DNA of 6,407 nt. Origin: Flavobacteriales bacterium (GTDB lineage Bacteria > Bacteroidota > Bacteroidia > Flavobacteriales_D > Parvicellaceae). The position numbers were made by a program, and so were the translations under genes. The stretch's first letter is position 1, and the number at the start of each line of letters is the position of its first letter. The DNA lies in contig JALWSJ010000176.1 in the NCBI GenBank assembly GCA_026993705.1, positions 1 to 6,407 on the forward strand. The letters run 5' to 3'. This document shows positions 1 to 6,197 of the stretch, one piece after another. Below the pieces are notes generated by a model. The model was given only the letters and a program-made list of their open reading frames with translations. It did no database searches and was not told the DNA's origin.

Positions 1-83
1 GTGATAGCCCGACCCCAATTTGCTAAAGATGTGTTTCGCCTGAGCGAAATGCTTCTTTTGCAAATTGGGGGAACGCCCAAAGA
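1..83 (-). repeat. Intergenic structured repeat, copy L (truncated by window edge)
   Basis: Read on the minus strand, this begins right after the M42 peptidase stop codon with CTTTGGGCGTTCC and ends at the window edge with GGTCGGGCTATCAC. Between these conserved flanks lies a long hairpin. Its outer stem is a perfect 11 bp (13-23 with 60-70), followed by a T/T mismatch, a 5-bp helix (25-29 with 54-58) and a 6-bp apical stem (34-39 with 44-49) around a 4-base loop. The flanks match those of copy R at 6246-6321, but the stem sequence is unrelated, so the fold is kept while the sequence varies. It sits where a terminator of the peptidase transcript would be, but no T-run follows the hairpin. I recall this kind of repeat from flavobacterial intergenic regions; whether it belongs to a named RNA family is not verified. 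Confidence 0.75.
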
Positions 84-1007
84 TTAAAGTTTATCCATTA
101 AATATTTATAGAGTTCTACCATTGCTTTTATATCTTTCTTGTGTACTTTTTCATTGGCTGAATGGACGTTATCTTCCGGTGCTCCTACAAAAACCCAATC
201 CATCGGATATGGACTTTGCTGTAATTGGTTGCCGTCGCTTCCTCCTGCTCCTTCGACTTCCAATTGGTAGTTCACTCCGCTTTCTTCGGCTAAATGTATG
301 ATTTTATTGAGGTATGTTCTTCGAGGAATGCCTGAATCTCGCATGGAAATGGCTACACCTTCGCCGTGACGAACGCCTTCGGTTACCCACGTTATATCGG
401 ATATTAAATTTTGTGTTATTCTCCATTTTTCATAGATAAATTTCGCTAAATAGCCAACACTTCCTCCTCCGTGTTCTTCCCAACAAGAGAACGCTATAAC
501 ACCGTTTTCTAATCCTTCTGCAACTTGCAAGGCATTCCAAACGCCTAAGCGGTTATCCATATAGCAACATTGAACAAATTCTTCGTCTTCTCTCCAGTTT
601 GTTTTGTAAACTAACTCTGTTCCGCGGTCTATTTCTCTATCCAATAGATATTGGGGGTGTTTTTTGCCGTTCTCTTCTTCGATTACTACGAGTTCTGTTT
701 CAATAGCTCCTTTGCTATCCTTCCCTACTAATTTTGTTCCCTCTTCTAAAACAGGTCCTCCGATTTTAACTAAATCCTTTCCGTATTTAACGGTAAAACC
801 AATGGAATCCATGTGTGCGTAGATGGCTGTTCTTGGTTTTCCGAATTTAAGAATAATACAGTCTTGAAATCCTTTACCGTAATATATTTCAGGCTGAATT
901 TTCCATTGTGATTTGTGTTCTTCTATATAGTCTAATAGAAAGTTTTTTAGTCCGACTTCGTTTCCTGCCGGTGCATGTATTGAACTGAGTTGTTTTAGTA
1001 ATTGCAT
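84..1007 (-). CDS. M42-family metallopeptidase (glutamyl/cellulase-M-type aminopeptidase)
   Basis: Predicted cytosolic di-metal aminopeptidase of 307 aa that trims N-terminal residues from peptides. Candidate metal and catalytic residues appear in the expected order: H65 and D67 (AHMDSIGF), D151 (CYMDNRLG, bridging), E177/E178 (SCWEEHGG, catalytic base plus ligand), D204 (ISDITW) and H282 (NVHSANE). The N-terminal LLKQLSSIHAPAGNE resembles the usual opening of this clan. There is no signal peptide. Length is slightly below the 340-360 aa usual for M42, so the assignment within clan MH is less certain than the enzyme class. The ATG lies 18 bp after the DUF4340 stop with no clear Shine-Dalgarno sequence, so the two genes are probably co-transcribed. 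The substrate cannot be read from sequence. A structured repeat begins directly after the stop codon. Confidence 0.85.
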   Translation of the reverse strand: MQLLKQLSSIHAPAGNEVGLKNFLLDYIEEHKSQWKIQPEIYYGKGFQDCIILKFGKPRTAIYAHMDSIGFTVKYGKDLVKIGGPVLEEGTKLVGKDSKGAIETELVVIEEENGKKHPQYLLDREIDRGTELVYKTNWREDEEFVQCCYMDNRLGVWNALQVAEGLENGVIAFSCWEEHGGGSVGYLAKFIYEKWRITQNLISDITWVTEGVRHGEGVAISMRDSGIPRRTYLNKIIHLAEESGVNYQLEVEGAGGSDGNQLQQSPYPMDWVFVGAPEDNVHSANEKVHKKDIKAMVELYKYLMDKL

Positions 1008-1025
1008 CGTATTGTTTAGATAATT

Positions 1026-2066
1026 TTAGTTTTTTATTTTTTTTAGAAAGTAATCTTTGGGTTTTAATACATTATCCCATTGGTAATATTGTAACCGTAC
1101 TAATTCTTTGCTTCCGTTTATTGAGGCAAAAGCATAACCCGGATTTAATTTTTTTACGATTTCACCTTTTTCGTTATCGTAATCATCAAAAATTTTCCAA
1201 ATATCTACTTGTTTAGTTTCTCCATGTTTATCGGTTACCTTAAAGACAAAATTAGGTTTGATTTGTAGTACGGAATCGATTTGTTTTTTTGTTAAATCTT
1301 CTACTACGTGATTGTAGTGTAATTTTTTAAAATGGTTGACGTAATGTGCTACTTGTGCTGTATCAAATACTTCTATCGGGGTACGATTTCCATCATATAG
1401 TGAAGTTTGACTATCGTCTCCCAATTCTATTTCAAAGGAATCTTGAGGTTCGTCATTGTTTATTGCTTCAATTTTAGATATTTCACCAACTCCATAATTG
1501 TAAACGCCTGTATAACGCCAATCTTTAAAACTCGTAAAAAAACGAACATCCAATGTACCCCGCATTCCCGGTTTATAGACTATAAAAGGAACAGATGATT
1601 TTTGTTTGCCTACTTGCAACAGCATGAATGTTCCTTGGTGGTCAGAGGTCGCGTTACCGATGTACCATGTTCTTGCAGGTTCGTCTTCTCCTTCTAGGAA
1701 AAACTCTGCTTTTTTATGGCGAATGGCAAGGTATTCCAAAACAGTTTTAATTTTTGGTTCATCTAAATCTTGACGTATTGCAATGTGTTTTAAAACATCT
1801 AAAATCAAACTTGCATTTTCTGGTCTTGCACGAAATTCAGAACCTTCTACCATCCATCTTTTTTGTGGATTGTCACGCGTAATGGTTATTTCGTTCCCTT
1901 CAGTATCTGATATTCTAAATTTAACCACTTTGGAAGTGTCGGCTATTGCAAAGTTTCGTAATGGAACAAACGCTTCCGAAGTTGATTTTCCACTTGGGTA
2001 AAAAGCGATTACAACAAGCACAATCAAGACAATTGCCAATAGTGTTATTTTGGTTTTATTTTCCAT
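1026..2066 (-). CDS. DUF4340 domain-containing membrane-anchored protein
   Basis: A 346-aa protein with one N-terminal hydrophobic segment (about residues 7-23, LLAIVLIVLVVIAFY after KITK-type basic residues). This predicts a membrane anchor with a large extracytoplasmic domain. The rest has the DUF4340 pattern common in Bacteroidota: a short beta-rich unit with a WMVEG-type motif (about 71-75), a linker helix, WYIGN (about 134-138), FIVYKPG, and FFTSFKDWR (about 177-185). The molecular function of DUF4340 is unknown. In some Bacteroidota, related domains are found beside gliding-type ABC transporter genes, but no such gene is present here. It is first in a likely two-gene unit with the M42 peptidase. 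A candidate promoter box ends 27 nt before the ATG. There is no lipobox, so it is not an obvious lipoprotein. Confidence 0.8.
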   Translation of the reverse strand: MENKTKITLLAIVLIVLVVIAFYPSGKSTSEAFVPLRNFAIADTSKVVKFRISDTEGNEITITRDNPQKRWMVEGSEFRARPENASLILDVLKHIAIRQDLDEPKIKTVLEYLAIRHKKAEFFLEGEDEPARTWYIGNATSDHQGTFMLLQVGKQKSSVPFIVYKPGMRGTLDVRFFTSFKDWRYTGVYNYGVGEISKIEAINNDEPQDSFEIELGDDSQTSLYDGNRTPIEVFDTAQVAHYVNHFKKLHYNHVVEDLTKKQIDSVLQIKPNFVFKVTDKHGETKQVDIWKIFDDYDNEKGEIVKKLNPGYAFASINGSKELVRLQYYQWDNVLKPKDYFLKKIKN

Positions 2067-2092
2067 ATAGATTCCTTTTACTTTTAAACCCT

Positions 2093-2100
2093 CAAAGATA
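2093..2100 (-). promoter_or_regulatory. Candidate Bacteroidota -7 box for the DUF4340 gene
   Basis: On the minus strand TATCTTTG fits the Bacteroidota -7 consensus TAnnTTTG exactly and ends 27 nt before the DUF4340 ATG. The same ten bases, ATTATCTTTG, occur 26 nt upstream of pepD. No convincing TTTG -33 element lies at the expected spacing, so the call rests on the -7 box and on the matching distance at the two genes. Confidence 0.5.
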
Positions 2101-2174
2101 ATATTTCTACCAAATAGAGCTTTGTTTTTCTTTTTGATTTATTGGAAGGTCAATATTGGAATTGAACGGTCTTT

Positions 2175-2477
2175 CTATCTTCGTTCATAAAACACTGCCC
2201 CTACTCTATTGGTGTGCTCTTTTAAATCGGGGTTTGATATTTTCTCAAAAATCGATAAATCAAATTTGTAGGGTAATAACAAATCGTCCAGTTCGTTCTC
2301 TATTTTCAAAAGCGTAGATAAATTCAAATTTTCACCAATTAAAGCAAGGTCTATATCCGAACCGTTTCTATAGTTTCCTTTAGCTCTTGAACCATACAGT
2401 ATTACTTGATTGATATGGGGGTATTTATCAAAAACTGAATTAATTTTCCTTACTATTTCTTCTTTTAAACCAAACAT
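2175..2477 (-). CDS. Minimal nucleotidyltransferase (MNT, HI0073/MntA-like putative antitoxin)
   Basis: A 100-aa minimal nucleotidyltransferase of the pol-beta superfamily. The signature GSX10DXD is complete: G29-S30 (YGSRAKG), then D41 and D43 (GSDIDLAL). A likely third carboxylate is D73 (YKFDLSIF). In characterised HEPN-MNT modules such as Shewanella MntA-HepT, the MNT protein transfers AMP to a tyrosine next to the HEPN toxin active site and neutralises it. Length is normal for the short HI0073 class and the frame is intact, unlike its HEPN partner. The ATG lies 12 bp after the HEPN stop, with a Shine-Dalgarno-like GGAAAGA at 2481-2487. The antitoxin role is inferred from family and pairing. 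It now lacks an intact partner in this window, so whether it is still functional is open. Confidence 0.85.
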   Translation of the reverse strand: MFGLKEEIVRKINSVFDKYPHINQVILYGSRAKGNYRNGSDIDLALIGENLNLSTLLKIENELDDLLLPYKFDLSIFEKISNPDLKEHTNRVGAVFYERR

Positions 2478-2885
2478 TATTCTTTCCGGTTACTCATTTA
2501 TTTTTCCTTTCATTGATTGTTCAAAATCAATAAAAACAGAATGATATTCATTCACTATTTTATTAAAAATCTCATCCGCTGTATCTTCATTGTAAGTATG
2601 CGAGGTCTTATTTCTACTTTTTATCATTTCCATCCAAATCTCTCCTTTGCCAATAAGTCCGGTATTAAAGGCTTCTCTGGTTGCATCTTTAGAACCATAA
2701 GTTTTAATATTTCCCACTTCCAATAAAAGTCTTTCATTACATTCCAAGCCAATTCATGTGTGTACTCAAACCGTTGAATGACCCCCTCCTTTAGAATTTC
2801 TTCAATAATATTCTTCTTGACTTCATCGCTTCTTTTATTTTTTACATACTTAACCGCATCTGTCAATTTATTTAAGACTTTTATG

Positions 2886-2888
2886 TAA
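2886..2888. repeat. Target-site duplication, left copy (TAA)
   Basis: TAA directly abuts the outer CC of the palindromic element on its left. The same TAA abuts the right end at 3067-3069. Collapsing the two into one restores the HEPN reading frame exactly, which identifies them as a 3-bp target duplication rather than chance. Confidence 0.85.
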
Positions 2889-3066
2889 CCTTAAATCCAC
2901 AAGTGAACTTCTATTACAAAGCCAAACTACGCATCATTATTGACAATGCTCGTTTTTCGATACTCACCGTGTAGCTATGGCTACGCTTGCGTGTCTCAAA
3001 ACTGTGCTTGACCAATAATAATACGCATTTTGACTTTTCATAACGAAATCACTTGCGGATTTAAGG
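2889..3066. mobile_element. 178-bp palindromic MITE-like element inserted in the HEPN gene
   Basis: A non-coding element whose two 89-bp halves are imperfect inverted copies. The outer 18 bp, CCTTAAATCC(A/G)CAAGTGA, differ at one position, and by hand count about 55 of 89 positions pair overall without gaps. The exact centre (2977/2978) is a small perfect hairpin, GTAGC-TATG-GCTAC, at 2971-2984. The ends are flanked by TAA on both sides, a 3-bp target duplication. No transposase is encoded, so movement would need one supplied in trans. A TNA-type 3-bp duplication is known for the IS1031 group of the IS5 family, which is only a hint at the parent. Other copies cannot be seen in this window. 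Transcribed, the element would fold into one long hairpin between the CYTH gene and the MNT gene. Confidence 0.9.
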
Positions 3067-3069
3067 TAA
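3067..3069. repeat. Target-site duplication, right copy (TAA)
   Basis: TAA abuts the outer GG of the palindromic element on its right and matches the left copy at 2886-2888. On the coding (minus) strand it reads TTA, inside the Asn-Tyr codons of the RFSNY segment of the HEPN gene. Confidence 0.85.
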
Positions 3070-3121
3070 TTAGAAAACCTTTGTTTCCATCTAACGTCTT
3101 GTTTATTCATACACTCTCTTT

Positions 3122-3592
3122 TTAACTCCACTCAGTAAAAGGATACTGTTGCAAATTAGCATTGTAATATTTTTTATCCCCCGTTACTTCTTTGTCTACC
3201 CATTCGGGTAATTCAACGGTTTCTTGTTCGTCAGACAGTTCAACTTCTGCAATTATAAGCCCTTCATTTTCTCCCATAAAAACATCTACTTCCCAAGTAT
3301 GCTGACCGTAAGGAATATAATAACGTTTTTTCGCGATAGTCTGTTCGCCGAAAAGTTCTATCATTTGTTGGGCTTCATTAAAGGGAATTTCATATTCAAA
3401 CTCATTGCGAGTAATCCCTATAACTTTACTTTTAATGGTCAAAAAAGCTTTATCTCTTAATAGACGAACACGAATAACTTTCTCATCGTCGCTACATAAG
3501 TACGCTTGTTGGCAATATTGATTTTCAGCTTTCTCCAATACGGAAAAAACAGCATCATTTACCAAAAATTTACGTTCTATTTCTTTTGCCAT
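3122..3592 (-). CDS. CYTH-domain protein (triphosphate tunnel metalloenzyme)
   Basis: A 156-aa single-domain CYTH protein, the usual size for stand-alone bacterial members. The defining N-terminal ExExK is E4-I-E6-R-K8. Charged residues expected to line the tunnel follow: R41/R43 (IRVRL), K54/K56 (TIKSK), E66/E68 (FEYEIP), K89/R90 (AKKRYY), E101/D103 (WEVDVF), E116/E118 (IAEVEL) and K140/K141 near the C-terminus. Family members hydrolyse inorganic triphosphate or nucleoside triphosphates, or, in a few lineages, make cAMP or thiamine triphosphate. Inorganic triphosphatase is the most usual activity of short bacterial members, but the substrate cannot be decided here. It is cytosolic. Its ATG lies inside the end of aroC (16-nt overlap), which suggests translational coupling. 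The HEPN gene began 11 bp after its stop. Confidence 0.9.
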   Translation of the reverse strand: MAKEIERKFLVNDAVFSVLEKAENQYCQQAYLCSDDEKVIRVRLLRDKAFLTIKSKVIGITRNEFEYEIPFNEAQQMIELFGEQTIAKKRYYIPYGQHTWEVDVFMGENEGLIIAEVELSDEQETVELPEWVDKEVTGDKKYYNANLQQYPFTEWS

Positions 3593-4668
3593 ACTCTTTG
3601 GGTTTGATTCCTTAAATACATATCGAATAACACAATAGCTGTCATTGCCTCAACAATAACAACAGCTCTCGGCACAACACATGGGTCGTGCCTTCCTTTT
3701 CCTTTTAAAGTTACTATATTCCCATGTACATCAATACTTTGTTGATCTTGCATTATCGTCGCTACGGGTTTAAAGGCTGTCCTAAAATAAATATCTTCGC
3801 CAGAAGAAATTCCTCCTTGAATACCACCTGAAAAAATAGTTTTGGTTTGGATAACATCTCCATTAGAAATGAAAATATCATTATGCTCAGAACCTTTCAT
3901 TTTTGTTCCCTCAAAACCGGAACCATATTCAAATCCTTTTACGGCGTTGATACTAAGCATCGCTTTAGCTAATTCTGCACTTAATTTATCAAATACAGGT
4001 TCCCCCAAACCGACCGGAACTCCTTTAGCAACGCAAAAAATAACACCTCCGATAGAATCTCCTTGTTTTCTAATAGAATGAATATACTCCTCTATTTTTA
4101 CAGCCATTTCTTTATCAGGGCAACGAACAGGATTGGATTCTATTTCATCTAAATCGACTTCTTTGTATGATTTTTCTAATTTAATATTCCCCACGGATTC
4201 CACGTATGCTGATACAGAAATACCTTTAAACAGTAAAAACTGTTTAGCAATTGCACCGGCTACTACTCTTGCAACGGTTTCTCTCGCACTGGAACGTCCG
4301 CCTCCTTTATAATCTCGAATAGAGTATTTTTGCTGATAGGTATAATCTGCGTGTGATGGACGATAAACATTTTCTAAATGGTCATAATCCTTTTCTTTTG
4401 CGTTGGCATTTAGTATTTCAAAAGCAATGGGTGTTCCTGTTGTCTTACCTTCAAATATCCCCGACAAAAACGTTACTTTATCTTCCTCTTTTCGTTGAGT
4501 TGTTATCTTGCTCTGCCCGGGCTTTCTTCTGTTCAATTCCTCTTGAATAAAATCAAAATCCAATTCAAAACCGGCAGGACATCCGTCAATAATTCCTCCA
4601 ATCGCTTTACCGTGAGATTCACCGAAGGTAGTTAACTTAAATAATATACCAAAACTGTTTCCTGCCAT
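3577..4668 (-). CDS. aroC: Chorismate synthase
   Basis: Converts 5-enolpyruvylshikimate-3-phosphate to chorismate, the last step of the shikimate pathway, using reduced FMN. The product is 363 aa, the usual length. Recognised family signatures are GESHG (16-20, with H19), RRKPGQ (47-52), RPSHAD (103-108), GGGRSSARET (122-131) and RHDPC (326-330), plus a GGIQGGISSGEDIYFR flavin/substrate segment. No key residue is missing. Its ATG is only about a dozen bases after the T-run of the upstream pepD terminator. No promoter is visible between them, so its transcript must start within or before the terminator region or come from read-through. There is no clear Shine-Dalgarno sequence. The 3' end overlaps the CYTH start by 16 nt. 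No regulatory leader for aromatic amino acids is visible. Confidence 0.98.
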   Translation of the reverse strand: MAGNSFGILFKLTTFGESHGKAIGGIIDGCPAGFELDFDFIQEELNRRKPGQSKITTQRKEEDKVTFLSGIFEGKTTGTPIAFEILNANAKEKDYDHLENVYRPSHADYTYQQKYSIRDYKGGGRSSARETVARVVAGAIAKQFLLFKGISVSAYVESVGNIKLEKSYKEVDLDEIESNPVRCPDKEMAVKIEEYIHSIRKQGDSIGGVIFCVAKGVPVGLGEPVFDKLSAELAKAMLSINAVKGFEYGSGFEGTKMKGSEHNDIFISNGDVIQTKTIFSGGIQGGISSGEDIYFRTAFKPVATIMQDQQSIDVHGNIVTLKGKGRHDPCVVPRAVVIVEAMTAIVLFDMYLRNQTQRVWQKK

Positions 4669-4679
4669 ATGTTTTCAAT

Positions 4680-4717
4680 AAAAAAACGCAATTTAGAAAA
4701 TTTTCTAAATTGCGTTT
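4680..4717 (-). terminator. Rho-independent terminator after pepD (perfect 34-bp palindrome plus T7)
   Basis: Positions 4684-4717 form a perfect palindrome with 17-bp arms (AAACGCAATTTAGAAAA and its complement) centred between 4700 and 4701. On the minus strand the hairpin runs into seven T residues (4686-4680, three of them shared with the stem), the layout of an intrinsic terminator for pepD, whose stop is 12 bp upstream. In the plus direction the T-run is displaced and interrupted, and no plus-strand gene needs it. The T-run ends about 11 bp before the aroC ATG. Confidence 0.88.
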
Positions 4718-4729
4718 ACCTATTCGTTT

Positions 4730-6172
4730 TTATTTCTTAGGAATATCCTTTAATATATCTAAAAGGAACTTCCAAAACTTCTGAACTGAAGCAATATTCA
4801 CTTTTTCATCAGGCGAATGAGGATTTTTAATTGTAGGACCAAAACTAATCATATCCACCCCTGGGTAACGCTCTCCCAAAATACCACACTCTAAACCAGC
4901 GTGTATAGCAAAAACTTTAGGTTTCTCACCAAACAAATGTGTATATTTATCGGTTAAAAGCCCTAGTATTTCAGAATTTGGATTCGGTGCCCATCCCGGA
5001 TAAGAACCTGAGTATTCAACATCAGCACCAATCAATTTAAAGGGTGCCCCAACCGTTTCCGCAACATCATATTTTGCAGATTCAACAGAACTTCTCTGCA
5101 AACTCTGCATCTCAAATTTTCCATCCTTAATATTAATAATTGCTAAAGAAGAAGACGTTTCCACAAGACCCGGTATAGCTGTACTCATTTTATACACGCC
5201 ATTGTGAACAGCTAAAATAGCCGTAGTTATTTTCTCTACGTCTCCCATCGCCATAACACTCTCCGGTAAATCCATAGCTTCTACTTCAACCGTCATATCA
5301 GGATCGGTTATCGAGTATTCAGCCTTAATTATTTCCGCTCTTACCTTCAGTACATTCAAATATTTCTCGTCTTCAATCGTTACTACGGCAAAAGACTCTC
5401 GAGGAATAGCGTTTCTCAAGCTACCGCCTTTTATTTCTGCAATTTGTAACCCATATTGCTCCGCATCTAACAATAAACGATTCATTACCTTATTAGCATT
5501 CGCACGCTCCAAATGAATATCAACTCCCGAGTGTCCTCCCTTCAAACCGGTAACAGAAATCTTGTACGCTTTTGCTGTTTCCGAAGGTAATACAGTTGCA
5601 TATTCGTAATGAACTTTTGTATTAATTCCCCCTGCACAACCAATAGAAAATTCATCGTCATCCTCCGTATCCAAATTCAATAATATTTTTCCATCCAAGC
5701 GACCTTTTTCCAAATTAAAAGCACCGGTCATTCCCGTTTCTTCATCAATGGTAAACAACGCCTCAAGAGCAGGATGAGGAATGTTCGTACTCTCCAATAA
5801 CGACATTATGGAAGCAACACCAATCCCGTTATCCGCCCCCAAAGTCGTACCTTTCGCCGTTACCCAATCCCCATCAACATAAGACTCAATCCCTTGCGTA
5901 GAAAAATCAAAATCCGTATCCGAGTTCTTCTGATGCACCATATCCAAGTGCGACTGTAAAACAACCGTTTTTCGGTCTTCCATTCCCTTAGTTGCAGGCT
6001 TTTTGATAATCACATTTCCAACCTTATCAACATAAGTTTCCAACCCGAGTTTTTTTCCAAAGTTTTTAACAAATTCAACGACTTTTTCTTCCTTTTTAGA
6101 AGGACGAGGAACAGCATTCAAATTTTCAAAATTATTCCACAGCTGTTTAGGCTCTAAATCTCTTACTTTCAT
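4730..6172 (-). CDS. pepD: Aminoacyl-histidine dipeptidase (peptidase D, M20C)
   Basis: A cytosolic di-zinc dipeptidase of 480 aa that splits Xaa-His dipeptides such as carnosine and other unblocked dipeptides. The metal and catalytic set is complete: H75 and D77 (SHLDMVHQKN), D114 (TLGADNGIG, bridging), E144/E145 (FTIDEETGMTG, base and ligand), D168 (LNLDTEDDDEF) and H452 (IKNPHSPDE). The lid-domain motif GLKGGHSGVDIH and the C-terminal HAGLECGILGE are also typical of PepD. Length matches the E. coli enzyme closely. The ATG at 6172 begins MKVRDLEPKQLW, as in relatives, and has no strong Shine-Dalgarno sequence. It appears monocistronic, with a candidate promoter 26 nt upstream and a strong terminator 12 bp after the stop. 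Confidence 0.96.
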   Translation of the reverse strand: MKVRDLEPKQLWNNFENLNAVPRPSKKEEKVVEFVKNFGKKLGLETYVDKVGNVIIKKPATKGMEDRKTVVLQSHLDMVHQKNSDTDFDFSTQGIESYVDGDWVTAKGTTLGADNGIGVASIMSLLESTNIPHPALEALFTIDEETGMTGAFNLEKGRLDGKILLNLDTEDDDEFSIGCAGGINTKVHYEYATVLPSETAKAYKISVTGLKGGHSGVDIHLERANANKVMNRLLLDAEQYGLQIAEIKGGSLRNAIPRESFAVVTIEDEKYLNVLKVRAEIIKAEYSITDPDMTVEVEAMDLPESVMAMGDVEKITTAILAVHNGVYKMSTAIPGLVETSSSLAIINIKDGKFEMQSLQRSSVESAKYDVAETVGAPFKLIGADVEYSGSYPGWAPNPNSEILGLLTDKYTHLFGEKPKVFAIHAGLECGILGERYPGVDMISFGPTIKNPHSPDEKVNIASVQKFWKFLLDILKDIPKK

Positions 6173-6197
6173 AAATTATGTGTGTGTATGTTTTTCA

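Larger units (their letters stand above)
2490..3110 (-). pseudogene. HI0074-type HEPN protein (putative toxin partner of the MNT gene), broken by a MITE and a frameshift
   Basis: The gene survives in three pieces. The first 15 codons (3110-3067) read MNKQDVRWKQRFSNY, the typical N-terminus of HI0074-family 'nucleotidyltransferase substrate-binding' proteins. A 178-bp element follows, then IKVLNKLTDAVKYV onward with EGVIQRFEYTHELAWNVMKDFY to about 2723. There the frame shifts (one base missing near 2722-2723) and continues as LEVGNIKTYGSKDATREAF to the TAA at 2490-2492. Removing the element plus one target-site copy and adding one base gives 146 aa, about the family length. The HEPN motif RX4HXY is intact as RNKTSHTY (2592-2615). 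The original ATG lies 11 bp after the CYTH stop with AAGAGAG at 3114-3120, so it was an operon member. As it stands, translation from this ATG enters the element and stops at 2964-2966, giving only 48 aa. Confidence 0.93.

Noticed and set aside
65..301. Plus-strand open frame of 78 codons at the left edge
   Set aside because: It starts in the repeat hairpin and runs antisense to the M42 gene with no family features. The other plus-strand frames are likewise antisense shadows.
2101..2174. Possible terminator between the MNT and DUF4340 genes
   Set aside because: Only short weak repeats (TCAAT/ATTGA, a duplicated ATTGGAA) are present, with no T-run after them on the minus strand.
2715..2730. 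Programmed -1 frameshift joining the two HEPN frames
   Set aside because: No slippery heptamer in the required phase, and the upstream MITE insertion already destroys the gene, so a simple mutation is the more economical reading.
2490..2747. An 85-aa minus-strand frame starting at TTG 2747, as a separate gene
   Set aside because: It is the 3' part of the HEPN pseudogene. Family similarity begins only at LEVGNIK, and the first residues are the shifted reading of the MKDFY region.
2624..2866. An 80-aa minus-strand frame starting at TTG 2866, as a separate gene
   Set aside because: It is the middle part of the same pseudogene. Similarity extends upstream of the TTG to IKVLNK and ends at MKDFY; the tail after that is out-of-frame.
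2889..3066. CRISPR-like or tandem repeat array
   Set aside because: There is a single inverted pair centred at 2977/2978, with no repeated units or spacers.
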